A stretch of 64,000 nt of DNA from Paraescarpia echinospica (taxonomy: Eukaryota > Annelida > Polychaeta > Sabellida > Siboglinidae): NCBI GenBank assembly GCA_020002185.1, contig JAHLWY010000263.1:1-64000 (forward strand), written 5' to 3'. Positions 23,631 through 35,660 of the stretch are shown one piece after another (position 1 is the stretch's first letter; each line of letters starts with the position of its first letter). The notes beneath the pieces are model-generated. The model was not told the DNA's origin. It did not search any database and saw only the letters and a program-made list of their open reading frames with translations. The position numbers were made by a program, and so were the translations under genes.

Positions 23631-25865
23631 GTACGCACTGTGTACGTGTTTTCGTATGCGCATGTATGTCATCACGGGTTTGTTTGTGTATATATACTGA
23701 GTACTTATTTATTTTAAATTGCATTCCCACCCTAACCTTATGGGGACCCTTCTTCTAACAACCACTCTTGCTTATACATGTCAACGATTGTGCCCAACGA
23801 TTATTGTATGTGGCGCCTCTGCACCCGTATTCTCGAAGAAACAGATTTCGTACGTAAGAATTTGCTCAAATATGGCAGTGTATATCTATACGAAATTTCG
23901 TAAATTGGTATTCTCGAAACGCTTACGAATATTCGCAACTACGACTTTCGCAACTTGCGTACGAAAATCGAAAGAGTTTGCTTCCGTTGCAACGGATACG
24001 GTCACTGATATGTTGCTATGTTTTACCGTTTTATCGCTGCTCGCGTGTTCCTGGCGAAGAATGAAAAACACGTAGACACATGTTCAAGCCAAGTTAACCG
24101 GCTAAATATAACTACTACATAAAAGCATAATGTAGCACATCCATTGAGATATGTTGATCCATATGTAATAAGCTAGCGAAGCATTTGAACAGAAATTACC
24201 GAAACAAAACGCAAGCATGGGGAAGGACTAAAGCTAAGCCTAGCCTAAGAGCAAGGCCAAACCAGTTAATGTTTACATTACAGAATTAGGAATTCGGCGC
24301 TTCCCCTACGTATCCTGTCTACAATGTTACGTAGTACAGTTAGAAGTCACCACCTGCGTAAATGTATGATGGTGCTTACTATTCCGACGACGCACCGAAG
24401 GTGATATTTAGTTTGGTCACTCGGTGTTTCTATTCCTCGGCTAGTCATCATTCCATGGCATGGCACTAGTAACTAAGTCGGCGTACTGTAGTCAACGTTG
24501 TAACTTCGTAAGTCTTACCTAGAAGCAAGTACATGACCAAGGAGGCATAAGTTTTCCAGTCCCATATCAGGAATTGTGGTTTGTCGTAACTTGTAATGTA
24601 GTATGTAGATGCTTTAATATAGTAGTGACTTGTGACAGTTGTGTTAAATATTCATCATCAGGCCCCTAGCACTTGGCCTAGGCCTAGGGCGTGTATTTGT
24701 TAACTAATGATATGCTACATTGGCGTATTAAGCCTAAATTCTATGTGAATATTGATATTAAAGTGGAGATTTGTTTAGGTAAATATGTAAACGTTTTTGT
24801 TTATTTATTATTTTGTGGATGCTCAACCTATAAAAATGGGACAATCCTGTATGTTTCTCATCATTTTATGTTGCCCCTTGATATTATTATCTTTACAATT
24901 GCTTCAGGTATTAGCCTTTAGCAAATGTGTTGAACGGTTCTAGAAACAAACAGAGCCAATTATAACACAGGCGTGTTTCGTGCAGTTACATGGAAAAAAG
25001 TATGTTTTAGTTATTAATTATTTTACTGCAGAAAGTTCGAGCCACAACATGGATTACTCCAGAAATAACATTGGTGAATCCAAGGTTTGCTTTGGGGAAC
25101 ATACCCCTAGACCTTTGGAATGTACGCCCACTAGCCTAATCGTTTACATAACTTGTAATGAACATGGTCATGGATTTACGGTAGAGTTTTTGGGAGCCTC
25201 ATCGGGGTGCAATTATTTTTTTGTGAGAACCTCGGCCTCCTCCCCCGAATATTCAAAGCGTTCCGACGTCAATGTTTATTTAAGCATAAAGCATCATAGG
25301 ATAAAACATGTTGATATTTGTAAATGTACCCCCTCTGCTGAATATAATTGATCTCATGTGTGCCCCCATAGACTATCCACTCTGGATCCGCCCATTAATA
25401 TGGACTTTGTTAGATGGTGTGTCTACGTATAGGGCTAAGATAGTCAGGAATAAATATTATCAAAGAACATTATTCCATGTACCCAGTACATGTTGACAAA
25501 AACAATGCAATACACAAGATTGATACAAAACAACGACAATAATATTTTCTGCACATATACAACATTCCTTTTACATCATGTTCTGCAATGCTCTGCATGG
25601 ATGTGACACATTTCTTCTCTTCGCAATGACTCAAGGATACATTGAAACTGGAATATGCTATGATCATCAGGAAGACCACCATAAATCCACATAAATTATA
25701 CATCAAACACCTTGAATACCATGTAACATTTTCTAGAAAATATTACTTATTGCATGTCTTTTATTCGTACAAGTTTCTTGGTTTACTACGACATCTGATA
25801 TTAGTATAACACTTAATTAATATTGATTGTTTGCAATTGTTAACAGCGGTATTTATTTTTCAAAA
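23631..25865. other. no recognised gene
   Basis: The word TATTCTCGAA occurs at about 23829 and 23911, each followed by words of the type TACG(T)AAGAAT or CTTACGAATATTCG. This hints at a small, unclassified inverted-repeat element. Otherwise only short frames without motifs. Confidence 0.4.
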
Positions 25866-25935
25866 ATATTATATAAAGGATTTCTACAATATTATACAGC
25901 TGTATATATATATATATCCTATAATATAAATCCTT

Positions 25936-25967
<32 letters not shown>

Positions 25968-25970
25968 ATT
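25866..25970. repeat. AT-rich inverted repeat with (TA)n runs
   Basis: TTATATAAAGGATTT (about 25868) is the complement of AAATCCTTTATATATA (about 25928), with about 45 bases between, much of it TA repeat. A further TATA run extends to about 25966. Confidence 0.75.
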
Positions 25971-26170
25971 ACCATTTACATTATAATTGTTACACGTTTG
26001 TTTTGGGTAGTTTTGTCAATGTTTGAATAAATGATGCAACACATCACGAGTTGTCATAATATTGAAGCACTTGATGTAGCTATTCTCAAGCAGCATATAT
26101 CTGAAAGTGGGAGCCAAACTTACTTATCCTTAACTAGATAAATTAAATGTAACTAGAAATTAACTTTTAC

Positions 26171-26347
26171 AATATGAAGCGTATATCCAACACTATCATA
26201 TGGTATAATACTTATGTATGACGATGACTCCTATGTTATGCGTACACAACCTCGAATCAATATGAAGTGTATATCCAATACTATTATATGTTATACTACT
26301 TATATATGACGATGACTCCTATGTTATGCCTACACAACCACGAATCA
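26171..26347. repeat. 88-bp tandem duplication
   Basis: AATATGAAGYGTATATCCAA starts at 26171 and 26259. Both copies end with CGATGACTCCTATGTTATGC and a TACACAACCNCGAATC block. Confidence 0.85.
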
Positions 26348-28089
26348 ATATGCGCTGCGGAAACCAGCAATATCTCCTAGTCTGATTTTGTAGTCGTCGC
26401 TCTTAATTGTACGCCGCGTTTCAAGTATTAGTTTCCCAACTAAAGAGACTGTAATTGGCACTAGACCAATTAGCAGATGTAATGCACTGCCTTTAACACG
26501 GCACCACAGTGCCGTTCATGTCGCGATACGGCGGCAGGTGGCATTTCTCCCGATGAGAGAGAGAGAGCTATCATCACGTCGCTAACCATTTTCTAGAACC
26601 TTTTAGCTCGTGTCTGCTTCCGGTTTGACATCGGGTAGTTAGAAGCCGCCACTTTCTGTTACATGTTTTCGAGTAGTTCTGACACAAATCTGCACACTAA
26701 GTAAATGATTCCTGCAAGGTAGGAGACGGCTCTCCAATGAATGAGAAAACCTCTTTCTGTGGAAACACTTTTGGCTAGGCTACGTGAACAGTCTTGAAAT
26801 GCAATAAAGTATCAATGTAACCATGTGCAAGAAAATAAGCATGCTACGACGTGACTGAGTGTCGTTTTTGTGATGAAAGACAATATCAATAATTCACTGA
26901 TCGAGGGCAACACCCCTTAACATTTTATGCCAAACTTACAAATTAAAATATCTGTTTTGCATATTTAACATATTTCTTTATTGGGAATGCAGGTCACTGT
27001 AAAAAAAAATTAATTATGATATTTTAGCGCCACACAATTGCTGGTGAGGACTGACGGTGTGATAGATAGACCAACACTATGCACATGCCTTCTAAATGAA
27101 CTCCCGTTTACTGAAGCATTTCAACAACATCTTTAACCTTGCTTAATGCACCTTAGCTCCCTAGTGTGTCCATCCATCTGGAAACAACTTGTATAATTAT
27201 TGCTTAACTAATTTTGTATCGATCAACTCTTTTGTCCACTGAGCTTGGTGCAAGGATTTATACGTAAAAGACGTTACCTTATCGTTGTTGCAGTAACTCT
27301 TATTGTCATTATAATTACCAGTTCAACAAAGTCATACGGATAATGAAAGTGTGACGTCCAGGAAGCGGAAGTATTCCGTTTCTAGCAGTTTGTTTATATA
27401 TTTAAAACTTGAAATGGCCCCACCTATTGTATCGCTACTGTCAACACACTATAGGGAATCTTTTTTGAAATAACGTATTATTCGTCTTATATTTACTGGC
27501 GGGCTATCAACCAAAACATATTTATTTTGCATACGCGATTTGTTTAGATTAAACTGTGACGGGAACGAAAATGAAGAATATTTGGACGCAAAATTAGACG
27601 ACTCGTTGTGATAAAACAAATAATTAGTATTATTAGTAATGCTTTTACTTCCTGTTGTTGTTATTGTTGTTAAAGGGGGAATGAAACGTATCAACAAGCA
27701 TAGCCCAAACATAAGATCAAAGGATTCGATGAACACAGCGCCACAGTATATTTTTTATATTTTGTTTTCAAACTTAACCATTATCAGAACTCAAAATCAA
27801 TTTATTTGACCTATAGATACAATACATATGCACTGAATAACGTAAGTAATAGATAAAGTCGGGAAACTCCCAATAAGGTATATAATATCGCTATCACAGG
27901 AGCCACCCCATAAATATAAACAACAATAACATTTACACGACACTAATTAGAATAACATATGACTTTTTTAGTTGATAATTACTCAGTATATCAACAAGCA
28001 TACAAAATACAAGGACTGACTATATGTACTTATGTACACATAGACGTACATATGGATACGTGGGTATACATTCCAACACGCATTACGAA
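26348..28089. other. no recognised gene
   Basis: No motif or repeat recognised. A 95-codon open frame on the minus strand (27449-27736) has no recognised motif. Confidence 0.5.
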
Positions 28090-28484
28090 TTACAAATATA
28101 GCAATTATGGATACGACAATTGGATTCATAATTAAAAATAATTTGTTTTGTGTGTTAAAAAAACATATAGACTGTGGGTGTAAAGTTCATTAATGATACT
28201 ACTTGATGTATTGTTAGCTGTCTCTACTATGTTGCGTTCAATGCATTTTTGGCTAATTCATGTTTGGATCTGGACATATACAGATTATTTCACGTGTGCA
28301 GCGCTGATGAATATCATAGGTGTGTGTGTTTGGATAAACATTGAAGTAATTTGGTAAAGATTGTTAATTAATTTATAGTAAAATTTAAACTGTTGGATTT
28401 ATAAATGCCATCCAACTTTAGCAACTCACTACTGTAAAAAAGGACTTGTGTGAGTATTGTATTTACTTAAAAGGATATTATTAT
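28090..28484 (-). pseudogene. Jockey-like non-LTR RT C-terminus, distal half (split by the RTE element)
   Basis: The minus strand in shifting frames reads LFYSSELLKLDGIYK, TNYFNVYPNTHTYDIHQR-like words, ERNIVETANNTSSSIINELY, and YESNCRIHNCYICNS. This is the style of the C-terminal tail of Jockey-like elements, ending in a C..NCY.C cluster. The segment directly continues the fragment at 31580-31737 once the 3.1-kb RTE insertion is removed. Confidence 0.55.
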
Positions 28485-28560
28485 GGCGCAGTGGCCGAGT
28501 GGTTAGAGTACCGGACTCTCGACAGGGGGACCGGGTTTCAAATCACGGCGGCTGAGGAGT
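28485..28560 (+). promoter_or_regulatory. tRNA-derived Pol III-type promoter head (A and B boxes)
   Basis: GGCGCAGTGGCCGAGTGGTT holds an A box TGGCCGAGTGG (28492-28502). GGTTTCAAATC (28534-28544) is a near-consensus B box 31 bases further. The pattern resembles tRNA-Ser/Leu-derived SINE heads. The arms do not pair into a functional tRNA, so this is not a tRNA gene. Confidence 0.65.
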
Positions 28561-28813
28561 GGTTCGGTACTGGTTCAGCTGCCATGTCGAAACTTGGGCA
28601 ATTTCGTTCACCCTACGTCGCCCCCCTTCCAATCCGCACCGGCCAGCGTGGAAGGGGAGGCCAACAACACTAGCATGCAAAGTACAATGAAGCCAAGGCA
28701 CCCAGTCCCCAGCAGCATCGAAAGACTCTATGACAAAGGAGGCGGTTCGGGTCACGTAGGGCTACGTGCAGGGGTGCTCAGAATATCTGGGTCAAGAAGA
28801 GCCGCCGAGAGAA

Positions 28814-29751
28814 AGTAAGTAGACTGACGATAGCAACATGTAACGTAAGAACACTTCTAAGAGATGAACAGATACAAGAACTGGAGCAGGAACTTAGGGA
28901 AACCAAGTTGGTATGGGATGTGATCGGGATCGGAGAAGTCAAAAGAAGAGAAGAATGCTTCACTACCTTACACAGCGGCCATCTACTATACGATTCCACA
29001 GCGAACATCGACCAAGCTGGAGTAGGCTTTCTCATAAACAAGAAATGGAGAGACAATATAGTGAGGGTTAACAGCATCAGCCCCAGAGTAGCAGAACTTG
29101 TTCTATGCATAACAAAGTTCTACAAGCTGAAGATAGTACAAATATATGCACCAACAACATCATACTCAGAAAAAGACAAAGGCAATTTCTACAACGACAT
29201 GGGTGAGACCTTAGAAAAGCCAACCCACTACTCGATAGTGATGGGAGACTTTAATGCGCAAGTTGGGAAACGAACAAACATTTCGGAAACGGCAACAGGC
29301 AAATTTGGCCTAGGTGTGAGAAACGAAAGAGGCGACATCTTGGTAGAATGGGCAACATCGAAGAAAGTACAAAATCATGAATATCATGTTCCAGAAGAAA
29401 GCAGGGAGGAGATGGACACGGAAAAGCCCAAATGGAGAAACGAAGAACGAAGTTGACTGCATCCTGACAAACAAGTCAGACATGGTCACTGGCGTCAAGG
29501 CTGAAAGGAAGAAGTTAATAAACAAGATACCACCGAGTGTAGATACCACACAAATCGGAAGAAAAAAGATCGAATTCCAAATCGAAATGCGAAATCGATT
29601 CGAGGCACTACAGAAACTAGACGACATCGATACCATCAGCGAAAACATCACAGAGATGATCCAACTAAGTGCAACAAGTGTAGCCAAAGCAATCAACAAG
29701 CATGTCGACGACGAGACATTGTGGATAACGGAGACCGTAAAAAACAAATAG
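28814..29751 (+). pseudogene. RTE endonuclease domain and linker
   Basis: Starts with RLTIATCNVRTLLRDEQIQE, then GIGEVKRREECF, QAGVGFLINKKWRDN, KIVQIYAPTTSYSEK, IVMGDFNAQVGKR and GVRNERGDILVEWAT, which are the APE-endonuclease blocks of RTE-clade elements. After a frameshift near 29380-29456 the next frame (29377-29751) carries KKAGRRWTRKSPNGETKNEV and DCILTNKSDMVT, the expected continuation. The domain is nearly complete. A stop near 29750 and damaged sequence to 29935 separate it from the RT. Confidence 0.8.
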
Positions 29752-29939
29752 AGTACGCAGAACTATGCAAGACCATCAAAAAGAAAGGGAAGGAGGACAT
29801 CAGAAAGTACAAACAAGACATCTTAAGAGAAATTATGTCTTAAAAGAACCTGAAGAAAGCAAGAAGAACGTAGGCACTATGCCGAGACAGACTGATTACA
29901 CTTCTAGACAAGCAGGGTAGATAAATACAAGACCAACAT

Positions 29940-31370
29940 ATGATCATGGAACGAATAGAGGAATTATACACCGAGCTATATGACAGTGAACAGAGTACCA
30001 TAATTCACACCGACCCGAAAGAGGTACCAGAGATAATACCATGGGAAGTGGAAGCTGCGCTAAGAGATATGAAGAATGGGAAGACATCAGGCAACGACCA
30101 TGTAAACACTGAAACATTAAAAGCTGGAGAAGATATCATTTCGAAGACACTGGCTAAGCTGTATACTAAATGCTTATCAGAAAGGCGAATACCCACCGCT
30201 TGGAAGAACGCAAATATGGTGATAATCTTCAATAAGGGAAATAAGAAAGACTTAAAGAACTACAGATCGATATGTATGTTATCAAACATATGAAAGTTAC
30301 TCGCACATATACTAACGAACAGACTAGAGAAGACACTGGACGAAAACCAACCACGAGAGCAATCAGGATTCAGAAGCAGGTACTCAACGACAAACCAAAT
30401 ACACGTCGTAAAGCAACTGAAAGAGAAGTGCCGAGAATATAATATCCCGCTCTGCATCGCTTTCTTCGACTATGAGAAGGCTTTCGACTCGGTGCAAACA
30501 CAAACAATACTGACCTCCTTTCAAGAACAGGGGAGAGAAGATGTGTACATCGATATCCTGAAGACATCTACACCAACAGCTCGGTGACAGTCCACCTACA
30601 CAAAAAGAGCAACAAGATACACATCAAGAGATGAGTACGACAGGGTGACACCATATTGCCCAAGCCGTTCACGGCAACACTCGAAAACGTATTCCGAAGA
30701 CTGACCTGGGAAACCAGAGGCTTGATGAAAGACGGAGAATATCTCAGCCATTTTCGCTTCGCCGATGACATACTCATATGCGCTACTACACCGCAAGAAC
30801 TACAAAACATGCTGCAGGAGCTAGCTGATGAAAGTGAAAAAACAACGTCTCAAGATGAACATCTCGAAGACAAAATTGATGCTAGAAAATGACACACCAA
30901 TATATATCAACACGACGCGGATAGAGAACTTTGAAAGCTACGTCTATCTGGGACAGCGATACAGTATCAGAGACAAAAACCAAGACAAGGAGATTCAAAG
31001 AAGGATCACTGCCGGCTGGACAACATTCGGCAAACACCGCGATATCTTCAAGGGTAACTTTGGAACCTGCTTGAAGAGAAAAGTCTTCAACTCATGCGTA
31101 CCTCCAGCGATGACATACGGCGCGGAAACATGGGCACTCACCATCCAGGCAAAGAACAAGCTAGCAGCCGCACAAACAAAGATGGAAAGAAGTATGTTAA
31201 ACATCAAATCAGAAACTTTCATTTTAATGTTTTTCTTGTTAAATATCACATATCGTAAGATAAAAACAAACATCTGGGTAAGGCAGAAAACAAGTCATAG
31301 ACATGATCGAACAAATCAGAAGACAGAAGTGGATCTGGATCTCATCAGCAGACTACGAGATAAGTGATGG
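29940..31370 (+). pseudogene. RTE reverse transcriptase
   Basis: PWEVEAALRDMKNGKTSGND, then AWKNANMVIIFNKGNKKDLK with NYRSICMLSNI; a stop at 30291; CIAFFDYEKAFDSVQTQ near 30455 (motif A, one changed residue); VRQGDTILPKPFTATLENVF across a stop near 30633; and HFRFADDILICATTPQEL (30748 on), in which the FADD active site is intact. The C-terminal part shows YVYLGQRYSIRDKNQDKEIQ, MTYGAETWALTIQAKNKLAA and a zinc-free tail. Breaks at 30290, 30630, 30890 and 31365 make it non-functional. Confidence 0.82.
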
Positions 31371-31579
31371 ACATCGCATATCACAACCTGGAGACCTTAC
31401 GAACGGAAATGATCTAGAGGAAGACCGGCGAGACGGTAGAGAGACGAACTAGACGAATACTGGAAGGGCACCATCTGTCAGAGGATAGCGCAAGACAGGC
31501 AGATTTGGAAACGACATGCTGAGGCCTTCGCCCAACCACGGGATACCACGGCTGCACAATGATGATGATGATGATTATT

Positions 31580-31737
31580 CGTACTGCTTTTTTCTGTAAT
31601 TTGAAAATTCGATATGCCTGATGACCCCACAAAAGACAGCCACAATTAATATGAGGGAGAATAAGAGCACGATATGCCTGATGACCCCACACAAGACAGC
31701 CACAATTAATATGAGGGAGAATAAGAGCATTGTACAT
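31580..31737 (-). pseudogene. Jockey-like RT thumb fragment, proximal half, with internal duplication
   Basis: The minus strand reads MYNALILPHINCGCLVWGHQ, a second copy of the same words, then RIFKLQKKAVRI, and then runs straight into the (GAT)n end of the RTE element. LILPHI.Y...VWG and FKLQK.AVRII mark the RT thumb of Jockey-like elements. It joins 28090-28484 across the insertion. Confidence 0.65.
31611..31730. repeat. 60-bp tandem duplication inside the RT fragment
   Basis: GATATGCCTGATGACCCCAC starts at 31611 and 31671; the two copies differ at only one or two bases. 60 is divisible by three, so the frame is kept. Confidence 0.95.
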
Positions 31738-32400
31738 AATATAATAGGTGGTAAAAAAGTGTTTATTTAGTATGCCTATTGTTTTATATATTTTATTTGC
31801 TATTTTGTTTGTATGACTCTGTTAGTTTAAATGGTTATTTATTGTGATGTATAAAAAATTGAAATAATTTACACATTCAACGTATCGGCACTGGGCGCCG
31901 CCATTACGCTCCAGCGCCGAATGGTTTGAGTGGCCAAATGCTACTAATGGCCGCGTAATGTAACGCAATAGGCGATGGGGCATAGCTCCGAGAAAGACCG
32001 ACAATTCGCATACAAAAACATAAATAATAGAAAAATCAAATGCATTGAATAGCTACTCATTATACTATAAGTGAAACTACACAACTTTTCACCTTAGACG
32101 GAAGGATGCATACAGAAAATAACACTGTTTGAGGGTAGATTTGCGGCTTGTCGGTTCCCATTAATGTTCATGAAGTACTGACGCTTAAATTCGCCCGTGC
32201 TACGTTGGCAACGAGACAGTCATTATTTCGCAGGGAGATGCGTAGGTGTGCATTTCTCTAACAAACACAAATAAACAATATTACTCGTATACAATCACTT
32301 TATTGAAAAATCGTTCATGTACGTGCTTGTTTGTTAATTAAAGTTTAATAAACATTTATTAAAGTATAGTTTGTTAAAATACGTTTTACAATTGAAATGT
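31738..32400. other. no recognised gene
   Basis: No gene or repeat recognised between the RT fragment and the 88-bp array. Confidence 0.55.
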
Positions 32401-33544
32401 GGTATTACAACAAGGGATCGGGGTGGATCATAACGTGGGTCCAAGTGGATGGACACCACTTCTGGCATAAACATGGATGTACAATTATGGTATTACAACA
32501 AGGGATCGGGGAGGATCCTACCGTGGGTCCAAGTGGATGGACTCCACTTCTGGCATAAACATGGATGTACAATTATGGTATTACAACAAGGGATCGGGGT
32601 GGCTCCTAACGTGGGTCCAAGTGGATGGACACCACTTCTGGCATAAACATGGATGTACAATTATGGTATTACAACAAGGGATCGGGGAGGATCCTACCGT
32701 GGGTCGAAGTGGATGGACTCCACTTCTGGCATAAACATAGGTGTACAATTATGGTATTACAACAAGGGATCGGGGAGGATCCTACCGTGGGTCCAAGTGG
32801 ATGGACTACACTTCTGGCATAAACATGGACGTACAGTTATGGTATTACAACAAGGGATCGGGGTGGATCCTAACGTGGGTCCAAGTGGATGGACTCCACT
32901 TCTGGCATAAACATGGATGTACAATTATGGTATTACAACAAGGGATCGGGGAGGATCCTACCGTGGGTCCAAGTGGATGGACTCCACTTCTGGCATAAAC
33001 ATGGATGTACAATTATGGTATTACAACAAGGGATCGGGGTGGATCCTAACGTGGGTCCAAGTGGATGGACTCCACTTCTGGCATAAACATGGATGTACAA
33101 TTATGGTATTACAACAAGGGATCGGGGTGGATCCTAACGTGGGTCCAAGTGGATGGACTCCACTTCTGGCATAAACATGGATGTACAATTATGGTATTAC
33201 AACAAGGGATCGGGGTGGATCCTAACGTGGGTCCAAGTGGATGGACTCCACTTCTGGCATAAACATGGATGTACAATTATGGTATTACAACAAGGGATCG
33301 GGGTGGATCCTACCGTGGGTCCAAGTGGATGGACTCCACTTCTGGCATAAACATGGATGTACAATTATGGTATTACAACAAGGGATCGGGGAGGATCCTA
33401 CCGTGGGTCCAAGTGGATGGACTCCACTTCTGGCATAAACATGGATGTACAATTATGGTATTACAACAAGGGATCGGGGTGGATCCTACCGTGGGTCCAA
33501 GTGGATGGACTCCACTTCTGGCATAAACATGGATGTACAACTGA
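32401..33544. repeat. 88-bp satellite, 13 copies
   Basis: Units start at 32401 and every 88 bases to 33457, with GGTATTACAACAAGGGATCG. Most units carry GGATCC. Each also carries AAGTGGA-TGGAC-TCCACTT, a perfect 7-bp inverted repeat, except where point-mutated (copies 1, 3 and 5). Two positions define variants: GTGG...AACG (A) and GAGG...ACCG (B). Copies 11 and 13 are A/B mosaics (GTGG...ACCG). The unit length is not divisible by three, yet all plus-strand frames stay open for about 65-85 codons because stops are rare in the unit. I do not think it is coding. Confidence 0.98.
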
Positions 33545-34357
33545 AATTATATTGAATGGCTGAAAACCAGATTCTAGGTACACTTAATTGTCTTCAAATT
33601 TTTGCATACAAAACTGCATCTGCCCAACCCACTGGTTGGTACATCCTTTTTGGCCAACAGTTAAATTATATACATGATTTATAAATGAAACATGTTAGCT
33701 TAAACATCAGAAACTGAGCCTCAACATGTTGCATGTTGTCAACTGTTCTGTTCGAAAAATTTCCAATGAGCAGGGAAGCTGCCTTATTCCGTGCCTTCAA
33801 TGCTTCATATTAGGAAATAACAATAAAAAACTGGATTTGTTCATGTATTTGTATCATGTAGAATATATTGTAAGCTGTAGTTATTATTTACTTTGACTGC
33901 CTTATTGCTGACATTCTAATCAACATTAACTTAACGGCTGTCAGGTCAATGGTTACAAGAATAGGTCGTGTGCGTTTTGTTGCCACATTATTAAATAATA
34001 TGCAACAATTACTCAAAGTCCAGCGAACCCGTTCCCTGCACCCGTGGCCGTGCGCGCCGTGCCGATACCACGCAAGCGAGGATGTGGCGGGTCTGAAAGC
34101 TACACTTGACTTACTGGACATTGTCACCGATCTGTTGTCGTTATGTAGTTACATTATTCTTTGGTATTACAATTCTTGTTAAATATGACTATCTGTTGTG
34201 TTTTACTATGATGATTACGAAAACTGTTTTTAAGTATTTATGTTTTCATAAATCTGAATAAGTTTTTTTTTAATAACAATAATAATATAAAAATAATAAT
34301 AAAAACAATAACATTCTTACTGACCCACTAATGACAGATACCTCTACGAAATTTAAT

Positions 34358-34399
<42 letters not shown>

Positions 34400-35247
34400 T
34401 TTTATTAGAGTCTCACTCCACGTATACATGCTTTAAAATACAAGACAAATAAATATATTACATTCAAAGTTAGCACTGTATACAAAGACCACTCAAAAAG
34501 AGTTATGAGAGACTTGTAAAAACAAAAATGTACAAATAAAAACAGTAATAATTTAATAAACGTATAATGTATAATGATATAAGAGCTGCCGGTTTTCCCT
34601 TTTCTTAACAATGCCAGTAATTACGCAAGCAAATAATTTGTTGCTAACTTATTTCTGACAAAGGTTTAATTAGTATATTAATGTACTGTCAAGGGAATGC
34701 CATTATCGTCAAGTGTTCCAAACATCATCCATACATGACAATGCTAACTAGGGTTTAATGTATAATAGTGCTGCAGAGTTTGAGATTTTCTAGCAATAGT
34801 GGTAATTACACAAACAATTAATTGTACTGCTATTTTTAACAAATATATTGTTTTCATATTAACAGAATGTCTTCAGAATGTCATTTTCTCGGAGTGTTCC
34901 AAATTTCAGCAACCTCTGTCCATGGTAACTAAGGTACATTACCTGAAACACAACAAATATGTTGCTTAAACTTTGAAGGCCGTTTTCTCGGATTGAAGAC
35001 TTCAATCCCACACATGTTTGGTGAGCCGTAACTTCAGTTATGATTGAGATATCTCCTTGTGTCATACATCGTATGAAAGCTGGGTATCTGCTCTTTCAAA
35101 CGATGTCAATAACTTTGTATTGAAAAAAGCCGACAAGTGACTCATTTGGTTAAGATTGGTCAAATTTTATACAGGTCCGTTCTACTGACAGCGGGTTGCT
35201 TTGTACATAGTATTTACCTAATTCAAATATAATAATATATATATATA
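33545..35247. other. no recognised gene; one (AGT)n run
   Basis: A (GTA/AGT) trinucleotide run lies at about 34358-34399. Otherwise AT-rich sequence without recognised motifs. Confidence 0.55.
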
Positions 35248-35435
35248 TATGCATATTAGGGAGGCAAAATAATAATATTTTTGAAATCAACCATGCATAT
35301 GAGCTAAAAAGGTGAGGGTGGGTGAGAAAACAACAGTGTTAACATTTCAGAGAAAACCATTGAGAGGAAAATACCGCTCAAAGCACCCAAAGTTTTTGTA
35401 AAATCGCAATATAGGGATACATTTAAGAACACCAT
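35248..35435 (+). repeat. left long inverted repeat
   Basis: Pairs with 37035-37195. The best-conserved core is 35290-35330 (CCATGCATATGAGCTAAAAA, then GGTGAG and TGAGAAAACAAC), and CTCAAAGCACCC near 35378. Confidence 0.7.
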
Positions 35436-35660
35436 ATCTCAAAATCTACTGAACCTATTTTACTAAAATTATCACTGTGACCTACGAATCATACAAGTAT
35501 TACCCCTAATAAAAATTAGCTCAATGCATACATTTTTAGAGAAACATATTTATTGCACTCCAGGATGAACATTTGAAATTTCTGGGCATAGCATTTGTAA
35601 TAAGGTAAACATACACACAATCCCACATATAAAAAATTAGCAGAAACGCTGTTTTTGCCT

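Larger units (their letters stand above)
28485..31577 (+). mobile_element. RTE-type non-LTR retroposon with tRNA-like head
   Basis: About 3.1 kb. A tRNA-like head (28485-28560) and leader come first, then endonuclease (28814-29456), linker, RT (about 29940-31370), and a 3' end with QPRDTTAAQ-like coding followed by a short (GAT)n tail (31558-31577), as is usual for RTE elements. A candidate target duplication ATTATT lies at 28477-28482 and 31574-31579; it overlaps the tail repeat, so it is weak. The surrounding Jockey-like fragment in opposite orientation shows a nested insertion. A related 3' fragment lies at 44955-45180. Confidence 0.8.

Noticed and set aside
28485..28560. Functional tRNA gene (Ser/Leu type)
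   Set aside because: A and B boxes are present but acceptor and T arms do not pair; it heads a retroposon.
32401..33544. CRISPR-like array
   Set aside because: Units are head-to-tail with no variable spacers, no cas genes, and the window is eukaryotic.
32449..33563. Overlapping open frames of 65-85 codons with a repeated protein-like pattern
   Set aside because: The 88-bp unit is not divisible by three, so frames rotate between copies; they only reflect a unit poor in stops.
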